A DNA stretch of 64,000 nucleotides from Bacteroidota bacterium (GTDB lineage: Bacteria > Bacteroidota > Bacteroidia > Cytophagales > Cyclobacteriaceae). The notes beneath the pieces are model-generated. The model ran no database searches and was not told the origin of the DNA. It worked only from the letters and a program-made list of their open reading frames with translations. Numbering within the stretch: position 1 is the first letter of the stretch; every line of letters begins with the position of its first letter. Location: assembly GCA_023417065.1 (NCBI GenBank), contig JAEZGH010000163.1, positions 104,619-168,618 of the forward strand, written 5' to 3'. Positions 52,388-61,315 of this stretch are shown here, piece after piece. Both the position numbers and the translations under genes were made by a program.

Positions 52388-55339
52388 ATGAACCGACTTC
52401 TTATCGCCGGCCTTTGCCTGCTTTTCCTGCTTTCCTGCGACCGGTCTAAACGTCCTCAACGGCCACGAGAGGCTTGGGTAATACGATCTGTCCTTGATCA
52501 GCAGCCACGTATGTTGAGTATTGCACTCAATGATAAACTGTGGGTTGCCTACAGCACACAATTCGGAGCACTTTTCAAGGCATGGAGCGGAGGGATCAAA
52601 TTCGACGGACCGGTGTATACCAGCGCTCACGGTCCGCAACCTACCACGCAGGGTATCACCTATCTGGCTGAAGCAGTTACAAACCCATGGAGAATCGAAG
52701 GCTCCAATGGTTCAGCAACCCCTGAAGTGATTTTTAAAGGACACAGCATCAAAGACAATACCGTTTCGCTCCGGTATGTTCTCAAATCAGGGGCAGCTGA
52801 GATCGAAGTCATTGAAACACCTGAGTTCGTAAGCAAGAACAACAAAGTAGGATTTGAAAGGCTATTCAGGGTTACCGGTATTCCGGATGGCCAGGCCCTT
52901 CTGCTGAAAATGCAGATCGGGTCGATCCTTTCTGAGGAGGATATTTTATCCGATGGCGAAATGCGCGTAAATTCAAGTGCGCCTGAAAATATAGACGGTA
53001 AATCATATCAGCGCATAGATGCAGCCTTACTCCTGAAGAACGGAGAAAACGCGATAACCATTCTGCTTACACCAAAGCCGCAAACTGCGGAGACGCAGGA
53101 GCTTGTTGCTGGTGAAAAAGCGGTAGAGGCGATTATGGCCCGCAGCGATTGCAATACATGTCACAACCGGGATGCGCGAACGGTGGGACCATCCTACATC
53201 GAAATTGCCAGAAGATACGATTCGTCGCCGCAGCGAAAGGAGGCATTGATCAAAAAAATCATCGACGGCGGGGCTGGCAACTGGGGCGATGTTCCGATGA
53301 CGCCGCACCCCGATTTGTCATTGGATGATGCCTCGTTCATGGTAGAATATATCCTTGCGCTAGATGCATCCGAAGAGGCTGAAGCGGCATCAAACAAGCT
53401 TATGCCGAAGCCATCGTACGAGGTTAAGTTTCAGCAGCTGGATCTTGCGAACATTGAAGCGGATAAGGAGCATCCGGGAATCGCAGTAAATGTTTACAAA
53501 TTTGACGACCTGGTTAGCGACTTCATTGAAATCAACGATGAGATGCTTCCTCTCGCGTCGGGATCAATCAATGCACTTCACCTCAATGAGGGCGACTTCG
53601 GACCATTAAATGAAAATTTTATAATCCACGCCTCAGGGTTTATTACAGTCAAAAGTAATACGAACCTGGTGTTTCGTCTCGTCAGCGATGATGGTTCACG
53701 CCTTTTTGTTGATGATAAACTTGTTGTCGACAACGGCGGAAATCACGGACTTGATCCCCGCGATGGCGAATTGATTCTGAAGGCCGGCAAACATCCTTTC
53801 AGAGTTGAATACTTCCAGGGAGGTGGAGGTAAAGGCCTTTCACTGCAATGGCGCATCCACGGTTCAGAAGATTTTGTAGTAGTCCCTCCTGAAGTGTTTA
53901 CCTTCTCCGGAAACGACATTCGCAAAACGCAGGACGCCCCCATGGTGGTTAAGCGGGATCTTGATCCCGGTAATGGTTCAGCTCTTGTCGATGTTCATCC
54001 AAGTTTTGACCTCGCACAGGCACGGCCGGAGGATTTCCAGCCAAAGGTAGGCGGGCTTGATTTCCTTTCGGATGGAAGACTGGTCGTAACTACGTGGGAT
54101 TCGCTGGGGTCTGTGTTCATCCTTGAGAACGTTGCCAAAGGGGGTAGTGCTGTTAAGGTGAAGCGAATCGCATTTGGCCTTGCTGAGCCTCTCGGAGTAA
54201 AGGTTGTGGATGATGAGATATACGTGCTGCAAAAGCAGGAGCTGACCAGACTAATAGATCACGACGGTGACGACGTCATCGATGAATATGAAACGATTTG
54301 CAACGGATGGCGCGTATCTGCGAACTTCCATGAATTTGCATTCGGGTTACTTTACAAAGATGGATTTTTTTACGGCACACTGGCTACGGCGATCGAACCA
54401 GGTGGCGCGAGTACTAATCCACAGATTCCGGATAGGGGCAAGGTTGTGAAGATCGCACGTGACAACGGATCATTTTCGTTCATAGCCAGCGGGCTCCGTA
54501 CACCAAATGGGATTGGCTTCGGCGTAGACAATGAGATCTTTATTGCCGATAACCAGGGCGACTGGCTTCCGGCAAGCAAAATAATTCATCTTCAGGAAGG
54601 CGCATGGTATGGATCCCGGTCTGTAGATTTCGAGGGGACCGCTAACGCGATTGAAACGCTTCCCGTGGTCTGGCTCCCGCAAGACGAGATTGGAAATTCT
54701 CCGAGTCAACCTGCTCCGCTCAACGTTGGTCCATACCAAAATCAGATGATTCACGGGGAAGTTACACATGGCGGAATTAAACGCGTTTTCGCAGAGAAGG
54801 TCAATGGCCAATATCAGGGAGCTGTCTTTCGTTTTACGCAAGGCCTTGAGGCCGGAATCAACAGACTTGTCTGGGGCCCTGATGGAAGTCTGTATGCCGG
54901 CGGCGTCGGCTCCACTGGAAACTGGGGACATTATGGCAAGAAGAGTTATGGTTTGCAGAAGCTTACGTTCAATGGGAAAACGACATTTGAGATGCTGGCG
55001 GTGCGTGCCCGCCCTACCGGCGTCGAGATTGAATTTACTGAACCGCTCAAGGAAGGTACCGGGACAAATCCTGGCGACTACTTCGTAAGCCAGTGGCGTT
55101 ATGTGCCTACGGAAAACTACGGTGGACCTAAGGTTGACGAGGAAACTCTGAAGGTTTCAGGTGTAACCATTTCGCCAGATAGAAAGCGTGTCACGTTGAA
55201 ACTTCAGAATATGAGGCCGAAGCATGTCGTTTACTTCAAACTTGATAAATCTGCAATTCGGAGTGAAAATGATAACACCTTATGGTCAACGGAATGCTGG
55301 TATACGATGAACAACATTCCGGGAAGTCAGTTGCCCTAG
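52388..55339 (+). CDS. Lipoprotein with cytochrome c, PA14 and propeller domains
   Basis: 983 aa. The signal MNRLLIAGLCLLFLLSC is lipidated. An N-terminal region of about 220 aa has no family I recognise. A c-type cytochrome domain follows (heme motif CNTCH, C255-H259, with the likely axial Met in WGDVPMTPHPDLS). Next come a PA14 domain (about 395-515, LVFRLVSDDGSRLFVDDKLVVDN) and a beta-propeller resembling sorbosone/glucose dehydrogenases (about 540-880, GLRTPNGIGFGVDNEIFIADNQGDW). Such PVC-type cytochromes are thought to oxidise sugars or other carbohydrates in the periplasm. The galactose genes downstream suggest a sugar role. Confidence 0.85.
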   Translation: MNRLLIAGLCLLFLLSCDRSKRPQRPREAWVIRSVLDQQPRMLSIALNDKLWVAYSTQFGALFKAWSGGIKFDGPVYTSAHGPQPTTQGITYLAEAVTNPWRIEGSNGSATPEVIFKGHSIKDNTVSLRYVLKSGAAEIEVIETPEFVSKNNKVGFERLFRVTGIPDGQALLLKMQIGSILSEEDILSDGEMRVNSSAPENIDGKSYQRIDAALLLKNGENAITILLTPKPQTAETQELVAGEKAVEAIMARSDCNTCHNRDARTVGPSYIEIARRYDSSPQRKEALIKKIIDGGAGNWGDVPMTPHPDLSLDDASFMVEYILALDASEEAEAASNKLMPKPSYEVKFQQLDLANIEADKEHPGIAVNVYKFDDLVSDFIEINDEMLPLASGSINALHLNEGDFGPLNENFIIHASGFITVKSNTNLVFRLVSDDGSRLFVDDKLVVDNGGNHGLDPRDGELILKAGKHPFRVEYFQGGGGKGLSLQWRIHGSEDFVVVPPEVFTFSGNDIRKTQDAPMVVKRDLDPGNGSALVDVHPSFDLAQARPEDFQPKVGGLDFLSDGRLVVTTWDSLGSVFILENVAKGGSAVKVKRIAFGLAEPLGVKVVDDEIYVLQKQELTRLIDHDGDDVIDEYETICNGWRVSANFHEFAFGLLYKDGFFYGTLATAIEPGGASTNPQIPDRGKVVKIARDNGSFSFIASGLRTPNGIGFGVDNEIFIADNQGDWLPASKIIHLQEGAWYGSRSVDFEGTANAIETLPVVWLPQDEIGNSPSQPAPLNVGPYQNQMIHGEVTHGGIKRVFAEKVNGQYQGAVFRFTQGLEAGINRLVWGPDGSLYAGGVGSTGNWGHYGKKSYGLQKLTFNGKTTFEMLAVRARPTGVEIEFTEPLKEGTGTNPGDYFVSQWRYVPTENYGGPKVDEETLKVSGVTISPDRKRVTLKLQNMRPKHVVYFKLDKSAIRSENDNTLWSTECWYTMNNIPGSQLP

Positions 55340-55573
55340 CGTCGACTGTCCGTTTATAGGAGCTCTTCCTTTGACATGCTCAGGTAGTTTTTATGTCACT
55401 CGATAGAGAAGATGATTTGATTAATTATCATGCAAATGATTCGCCGGGCATGATCGTGGCATGAGTATCCTTTCTTGTGCACTACCGGGGATACAAGGCT
55501 TGATCATGAACTTGATGAAATCATTTATCCGATCATCAGGAGAAAAATTAGTATTCATAAAATACGCTGTCTT

Positions 55574-57412
55574 ATGCATTCACGGATTTACCTTCTTGCT
55601 GTAGTAATCTTTGTTTCTTCTAACGTTCTGGGACAGTCGGAGTGGAAACCGGTGTCCGGCAAAATCAGGACGCCCTGGTCAGAGCAGGTCACACCTGGCA
55701 ACGTATTGCCTGAATATCCAAGGCCGCAAATGGTTCGCGAAAACTGGATTAACCTTAATGGGCTTTGGGACTATGCCGTTGTTTCCCTGGCGACCAACAC
55801 ACCCAACGCGTATCAGGGAAAAATACTCGTGCCCTTTCCCATAGAGTCCGCGTTGTCAGGTGTTGGAAAAAAGGTGGGGAAGGATAATCGTCTATGGTAT
55901 AGACGTACCGTTAAGGTGCCCGCAGCCATGCGGAAAGGTAAGTTGCTGCTCCACTTCGGCGCGGTGGACTGGCAATGCGAAGTGTTTGTGAATGGCAGCT
56001 CCGCCGGGAAACACGAGGGCGGGTATGATCCATTTTCCTTTGATATCACAAGGCTGATAAAGGGTTCTGGCGAACAGGAGATTATTGTGGCTGTTTCCGA
56101 TCCTACGGATGATGGTCCGCAACCCCGGGGAAAACAGGTCAACCAACCCAATAGTATCTGGTATACGCCTGTAACCGGGATCTGGCAAACGGTGTGGTTG
56201 GAATCTGTTCCTCAGACGTACATACGTTCGACGAAGCAAACACCTGATTTTGACAATAATGCTCTTCTAGTGCGCGTAGACATTGCTGAGTTTCAGTCGG
56301 GTGATAAAATCCGCGTGAGCGCAAAAGATGGCGATAAGAAAATCGGTGAACAGGAATCTTCTACGCCTGAGATTCGTGTGCCCCTCTCGAATGTCAAACC
56401 CTGGACGCCGGATTCACCAACGTTGTACGATCTTGAAGTAACTATCATTCGCAAAGGCAAAGTGGTCGATCGTATCCAAAGTTACTTTGCAATGCGGAAA
56501 ATCTCAATGCGCCCCGATAGGGATGGTATCCAGCGCATGTTGTTGAATGACGAGTTTTTGTTTCAGTATGGTCCGCTCGACCAGGGGTGGTGGCCTGATG
56601 GACTGTATACCGCGCCAACAGATGAGGCATTGAAGTTTGATGTTGTCAAAACGAAGGAGATGGGCTTTAATATGATTCGCAAACATGTGAAGGTTGAGCC
56701 AGCGCGTTGGTATTACCATTGCGATCAGGTGGGATTGCTGGTATGGCAGGACATGCCGAGTGGCGACATGGGCAACCATTGGGATAGCAGGCCCGGTATC
56801 ATTGGTGTCGCAACGGAACAAAAACGCAGCGCAGAATCGGAACAGATCTTTCGCAGGGAGTGGGCTGCCATCGTGAATGCGACGTATAACTTTCCGAGCA
56901 TCGTGGTCTGGGTTCCATTCAATGAAGCCTGGGGACAGTTCAAAACAAAGGAGATTGTGGACTATACGATGACACTTGATTCGACCCGCCTTGTTAACGA
57001 AGCCAGTGGAGGCAATTTTATGGGATCGGGCCATATAATCGACTTGCATAATTATCCTGCACCTGCGATGCCCGACCCTGAGATATTCGGGAGAAATCAG
57101 ATCATCGTATTGGGCGAATTTGGCGGTCTTGGTTTGCCAGTTGAGAACCATACGTGGCAGGATAAAGATAACTGGGGATACCAAAGCTTCTCCACGAAGG
57201 AGGATTTACTTCAGAAGTACGGCGCATTCATGCAAACACTCAAGGGCCTGATACACCAAGGTTTGTCAGCCGCAGTATATACTCAGACGACTGATGTTGA
57301 AATTGAAACCAACGGGTTAATGACTTACGACCGGAAGGTTGTCAAAATGCCTGAGTCCGAATTGAGGTCGCTGCACGAAGGGCTGTATCAGGAGCGCGTT
57401 TCATTTGAATAG
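55574..57412 (+). CDS. GH2 family beta-galactosidase/glucuronidase-type enzyme
   Basis: Start at ATG 55574 gives a signal peptide, MHSRIYLLAVVIFVSSNVLGQ; the upstream part of the frame lacks one. 612 aa, shorter than LacZ. Sugar-binding jelly roll (about 45-215, RRTVKVPAAMRKGKLLLHFGAVDW), immunoglobulin-like domain (about 220-325) and TIM barrel with acid/base E451 in VPFNEAWGQ and nucleophile E515 in VLGEFGGLG. Secreted to the periplasm or surface. Placement before galK-galE-galM suggests that it releases galactose, but the subfamily cannot be fixed from sequence alone. The 55340-55573 gap holds no gene. Confidence 0.9.
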   Translation: MHSRIYLLAVVIFVSSNVLGQSEWKPVSGKIRTPWSEQVTPGNVLPEYPRPQMVRENWINLNGLWDYAVVSLATNTPNAYQGKILVPFPIESALSGVGKKVGKDNRLWYRRTVKVPAAMRKGKLLLHFGAVDWQCEVFVNGSSAGKHEGGYDPFSFDITRLIKGSGEQEIIVAVSDPTDDGPQPRGKQVNQPNSIWYTPVTGIWQTVWLESVPQTYIRSTKQTPDFDNNALLVRVDIAEFQSGDKIRVSAKDGDKKIGEQESSTPEIRVPLSNVKPWTPDSPTLYDLEVTIIRKGKVVDRIQSYFAMRKISMRPDRDGIQRMLLNDEFLFQYGPLDQGWWPDGLYTAPTDEALKFDVVKTKEMGFNMIRKHVKVEPARWYYHCDQVGLLVWQDMPSGDMGNHWDSRPGIIGVATEQKRSAESEQIFRREWAAIVNATYNFPSIVVWVPFNEAWGQFKTKEIVDYTMTLDSTRLVNEASGGNFMGSGHIIDLHNYPAPAMPDPEIFGRNQIIVLGEFGGLGLPVENHTWQDKDNWGYQSFSTKEDLLQKYGAFMQTLKGLIHQGLSAAVYTQTTDVEIETNGLMTYDRKVVKMPESELRSLHEGLYQERVSFE

Positions 57413-57726
57413 CGCTCAGCTACATGCGGCTTTAGTCGGCGTCATCCCAGAGCTGGTGATATCGCAAGTGCATAAATGGCCCCGCTTATTGGAACGGCTG
57501 CCATCGGGAAGGATATACCCGGGTGTTTCTATTTATTTGAATATAAACTATTTATACAGAGTGCAAGCGGTTCGCTTACCAGCATATTTTTCCCGGTCAG
57601 GAGCGAGGCGACTGGCTTGATGGAGTATCTACAGGACAAAAATCATTGAAAACGGATTTTGAGAATTTTATTCTTTATCATTGAGAAAAAATGATCATCC
57701 CTCCGCGTGAGGGGAAATCCTGTAGT
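57413..57726. other. Intergenic region before galK
   Basis: About 310 bases with no convincing gene, terminator or consensus promoter. An ORF of 71 codons here overlaps the GH2 stop and has a random composition. AT-rich stretches (57530-57565, 57655-57685) could hold the galK promoter, but no TAnnTTTG box was found. Confidence 0.5.
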
Positions 57727-58890
57727 ATGAGCGCGAGCTTAAAGGAAGTAAAAACCAGATTTACACAGTTATTTTCAGCTGATCCGGTTATTGTCAGAGC
57801 ACCGGGTAGAATTAACTTGATTGGCGAACACACGGATTATAACGGTGGCTTCGTCATGCCTGCTGCTATAAATTACGATACTGTATTTGCTATAGGCGAT
57901 GCCGGGGATGGAGTGTCGGAAGTGTTTTCAGTAAAATATAACGAGTCTTTTGTTTTCGATATAGAGAATCCTCAGCCTGTGTCCTCACCCGCGTGGGCCA
58001 ATTATTTGTTAGGTGTGCTCAAGCAGGTGAAGATGAAGGGACTTGAAGTTAAACCTTTCAAGTGCTCTTTTGGCGGCGATGTACCGCTGGGGGCGGGCCT
58101 TTCATCGTCGGCTTCGGTTGAATGTGGGTTTGCGTTCGCACTGAACGAGTTCAATAATCTCGGCCTCTCAAAGGAAACTATGGTCCACATGGCCCAATGG
58201 GCCGAACATAATTTCGCAGGTGTGAAGTGCGGAATTATGGATCAGTTTGCTTCCATGATGGGAAAGAAGGGCCATGTAATTGTCCTCGATTGCCGTTCCT
58301 TGGAATACCGCTATTCACCGCTTGATCTTCCTAACCATGATGTTGTTCTCTGCGATACGCGGGTGAAACATTCGCTGGTGGATTCTGAATACAACACCCG
58401 TCGACAGGAATGCGAAGAGGCTGTGGCGGTCCTCCGGAAGCACTTTTCAAAAGTAGCTTCGCTCAGGGATGTGAGCGAGGAAATGCTACAAGCACATAAA
58501 AACGATTTGCCCGGCAAGGTGTTTGACCGTGCGCTTTACGTAGTGCAGGAGATTAAGCGCGTTCAGGAAGCCAGTGAGGATCTGAAGGCCAATCGCCTGG
58601 AAGATTTTGGAAAGAAGATGTATGAAACTCATGAGGGCCTTTCAAAACTTTATCAGGTGAGTTGCCCGGAGCTTGACTTCCTTGTTGAGCAGGCACACAA
58701 GCATTCGGTCGTGGGTGCCCGAATGATGGGTGGCGGATTCGGAGGGTGTACAATCAACATCGTTGAAAAAAATAAAACAACTGCCTTTATAAATTCAGTA
58801 GCTGATGCATATCAAAAACAGTTTGATCTCGAAATGCATACCTATGTGGTGAGTATTGAGGATGGCACCGGATTGATTGGCGATAGATAA
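57727..58890 (+). CDS. galK: Galactokinase
   Basis: GHMP kinase with signature GRINLIGEHTDYNGGFVMP near the start, the ATP-binding GAGLSSSASVE and the C-terminal GARMMGGGFGGC. ATG 57727 (MSASLKEVKTRF) gives the typical GalK length of 387 aa; ATG 57691 would add 12 residues. It phosphorylates galactose to galactose-1-phosphate in the cytoplasm. It lies 32 bases before galE. No galT is present in the window, although the Leloir pathway needs a uridylyltransferase for the next step. Confidence 0.95.
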   Translation: MSASLKEVKTRFTQLFSADPVIVRAPGRINLIGEHTDYNGGFVMPAAINYDTVFAIGDAGDGVSEVFSVKYNESFVFDIENPQPVSSPAWANYLLGVLKQVKMKGLEVKPFKCSFGGDVPLGAGLSSSASVECGFAFALNEFNNLGLSKETMVHMAQWAEHNFAGVKCGIMDQFASMMGKKGHVIVLDCRSLEYRYSPLDLPNHDVVLCDTRVKHSLVDSEYNTRRQECEEAVAVLRKHFSKVASLRDVSEEMLQAHKNDLPGKVFDRALYVVQEIKRVQEASEDLKANRLEDFGKKMYETHEGLSKLYQVSCPELDFLVEQAHKHSVVGARMMGGGFGGCTINIVEKNKTTAFINSVADAYQKQFDLEMHTYVVSIEDGTGLIGDR

Positions 58891-58921
58891 AATATCATTC
58901 AAAATTTCTAATTTTATTTTT

Positions 58922-59959
58922 GTGAAAATACTTGTTACAGGAGGTACTGGCTATATCGGATCCCATACTGTGGTCGAACTGATAAATGACGGCTTTGAGG
59001 TCGTGATTATTGATGACCTTTCTAACTCGCAGATAGAAGTGCTCGACGGCATTGAGAAGATAACTGGAAAGCGCCCCGAGTTTCATCAGTTCGATTTATG
59101 CGATAGGGAAAAAGTGTATGCCTTTTTTGATAGCAATAAGGATATTGGTGGTGTTATCCATTTTGCAGCAAGCAAAGCTGTCGGTGAATCGGTCGAGAAA
59201 CCCCTGTTATACTACCGCAATAATCTTTTTTCCCTGGTTTTTCTCCTTGAAAACCTGAAGCGCCATGGGATTTCAAATTTGGTGTTCTCGTCGTCTTGTA
59301 CCGTATATGGTCAGCCCGACGCCCTGCCGGTGACGGAGCAAACTCCTTTCAAGCCCGCCGAGTCCCCTTATGGAAATACGAAACAGATTTGTGAAGAAAT
59401 ACTCCGCGATACGTGCAAAGTGGAGTCGGGTTTGAAAGCCATTTCACTTCGATACTTCAACCCCGTTGGAGCACATGAATCCGCCCTTATCGGCGAACTT
59501 CCCATAGGAGTTCCAAATAACCTTGTACCCTTCATTACCCAGACCGCTGCGGGAATTCGGAAAGAACTGCTCGTGTTTGGCGATGATTACGACACGCCGG
59601 ACGGGTCAGCCGTTCGCGACTATATCCATGTAGTCGACCTGGCAATTGCGCACGTGAAGGCAGTACGCAGGATGGTTGAGGGAAAACAGAAGAAAAATTA
59701 CGAATACTTCAACCTCGGAACGGGAAGAGGTATGACGGTGCTCGAACTTGTGCGTACATTCGAGCGCGTCAATAGCATTAAACTGAACTACCGCATCGTT
59801 GACCGGCGCCCCGGCGATGTGGTAAAAATCTATGCGGATACGAGTCTTGCCAATGAAGAACTTGGATGGAGGGCTGAGCGCGATGCTGACGATATGATGC
59901 GTTCTTCGTGGAAATGGCAACAGTACGTCATGAATTCCGGAACCTTTAAAACTACCTAA
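58922..59959 (+). CDS. galE: UDP-glucose 4-epimerase
   Basis: The GTG at 58922 opens the canonical KILVTGGTGYIGSHT Rossmann start; a TTG at 58877 would overlap galK and add 15 unconserved residues. 345 aa extended SDR with NAD-binding GGTGYIGSH, FSSSCTVYGQPDALP, catalytic Tyr/Lys in ESPYGNTKQICEEIL and NPVGAH. It interconverts UDP-galactose and UDP-glucose and may also feed Glf with UDP-galactose. The start is preceded by a U-rich leader and has no Shine-Dalgarno sequence. galM follows 17 bases downstream. Confidence 0.95.
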   Translation: MKILVTGGTGYIGSHTVVELINDGFEVVIIDDLSNSQIEVLDGIEKITGKRPEFHQFDLCDREKVYAFFDSNKDIGGVIHFAASKAVGESVEKPLLYYRNNLFSLVFLLENLKRHGISNLVFSSSCTVYGQPDALPVTEQTPFKPAESPYGNTKQICEEILRDTCKVESGLKAISLRYFNPVGAHESALIGELPIGVPNNLVPFITQTAAGIRKELLVFGDDYDTPDGSAVRDYIHVVDLAIAHVKAVRRMVEGKQKKNYEYFNLGTGRGMTVLELVRTFERVNSIKLNYRIVDRRPGDVVKIYADTSLANEELGWRAERDADDMMRSSWKWQQYVMNSGTFKTT

Positions 59960-59976
59960 CAATAATCTGACAATCC

Positions 59977-61137
59977 ATGTTTAAAAATCTGAAAAACCTA
60001 ATTGTCTTTGCTCTCATTGTGTCGATGCTTAATGCTTGCGCATCAGGATCAAAAACAGGAGAGGCGGAAACTGGGACAATCGAAAATGAAACAGCTATGC
60101 AAAAAGAATTCTTTGGAATGACCCCCGACGGAAAAGAAGTACACCGTTATGTTATGAAGAACGCCAATGGTGTTGAAGTACACGTAATCAACTATGGCGC
60201 CATCATCACGCATCTTAAAACCCCTGATAAAAATGGAAAACTTGAGGATATCGTTCTTGGTTATGATAATCTTGACGGATACCTGGCCGAGTCACCGTAT
60301 TTTGGTGCGATAGTAGGGCGCTTCGGTAACCGGATTGCCAATGGCAAGTTTACCATTGACGGAACCGAATACACCCTTGCAAAAAATAATAATGGTCAGC
60401 ACCTGCACGGCGGATTGAAAGGCTTTGACAAAGTATTCTGGAACATCGAACCTGTCTCGAACCAGAAACTCGAGCTTACCTATCGCAGCGTGGATATGGA
60501 AGAAGGCTATCCCGGTAACCTTGACGTTAAGGTGATCTACAACCTCACCGACGACAATGCTTTGGAAATTGACTATTCTGCCGTGACAGACAAGAAGACT
60601 GTTGTAAACCTTACGCAGCATACTTATTTCAATCTTACAGGTGATGGCAAACGTGATATTCTTGATCACGTGCTGACTATCTACGCAGATCGCTACGTTC
60701 CGGTGAGCAGAGTTCTGATTCCGGAAGAAAACCTTGAGCCGGTAAAGGATACTCCGTTTGATTTTACGCAGCCGACACCTGTTGGTCAGCGCGTGAATGA
60801 AGACCATCGTCAGCTAAAGATTGCAGGTGGCTATGATCATTGCTGGGTATTGAATGGCCAGGAAGATCTTAAGACTGCAGCTTCTCTTTACGAACCCACA
60901 TCAGGTCGCTATGTTGAAGTTCTCACCACAGAGCCCGGTATTCAATTCTATTCAGGCAACTTCCTGACAGGATCGATCACTGGTAAAGGTGGCGTGAAAT
61001 ATGGTCATCGTTTCGGGCTGTGCCTGGAAACTGAGCATTTTCCTGACTCTCCAAACCGGCCAGATTTTCCAAGTGTACTGTTAAGTCCTGGTGAAACGTA
61101 TCAAACTAAGACGATTTACCGCTTCGGAACTCGTTAA
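59977..61137 (+). CDS. galM: Aldose 1-epimerase (galactose mutarotase) lipoprotein
   Basis: 386 aa. The signal MFKNLKNLIVFALIVSMLNAC has lipobox LNAC, so this GalM is lipid-anchored in the envelope, as is common in Bacteroidota. The mutarotase fold has GAIVGRFGNRIANGKF, the catalytic His in NLTQHTYFNLTG and NGQHLHGG, and the Glu base in CLETEHFPDSPNRPDFPS. It equilibrates alpha- and beta-galactose released by the secreted GH2 before uptake by the SGLT symporter downstream. Ends at a strong terminator. Confidence 0.94.
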   Translation: MFKNLKNLIVFALIVSMLNACASGSKTGEAETGTIENETAMQKEFFGMTPDGKEVHRYVMKNANGVEVHVINYGAIITHLKTPDKNGKLEDIVLGYDNLDGYLAESPYFGAIVGRFGNRIANGKFTIDGTEYTLAKNNNGQHLHGGLKGFDKVFWNIEPVSNQKLELTYRSVDMEEGYPGNLDVKVIYNLTDDNALEIDYSAVTDKKTVVNLTQHTYFNLTGDGKRDILDHVLTIYADRYVPVSRVLIPEENLEPVKDTPFDFTQPTPVGQRVNEDHRQLKIAGGYDHCWVLNGQEDLKTAASLYEPTSGRYVEVLTTEPGIQFYSGNFLTGSITGKGGVKYGHRFGLCLETEHFPDSPNRPDFPSVLLSPGETYQTKTIYRFGTR

Positions 61138-61144
61138 TCATCAA

Positions 61145-61172
61145 AGGGCTCCCCAGGGAGCCTTTTTTTTTC
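61145..61172 (+). terminator. Terminator after galM
   Basis: Eight-pair stem (61145-61152 with 61157-61164, one G-T pair) around CCAG, followed by T to 61171. Confidence 0.88.
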
Positions 61173-61315
61173 GTACTAAATTCGGTGAAGATCACCGCGA
61201 GAAGCGTTTTGAGTTGGGAAGGGGCCTTTCACGTTTGCGCACTGGTCAGTGCAAGAAATGAATTCAATTACTATATTTCGTCAGTTAACGAATACCTACC
61301 TATAACACAAACAGC

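Noticed and set aside
55459..55475. TGGCAT match before the GH2 gene
   Set aside because: Not followed by a T-rich block at the right spacing and 116 bases from the chosen start.
57405..57620. 71-codon ORF overlapping the GH2 stop
   Set aside because: Random composition, no signal or domain, and it starts inside GH2.
58877..58921. TTG start for galE
   Set aside because: Would overlap galK and add residues not found before the conserved Rossmann start.
58915..58922. TATTTTTG promoter-box match before galE
   Set aside because: It overlaps the GTG start codon, so transcription would begin inside the gene; likely chance in a T-rich leader.
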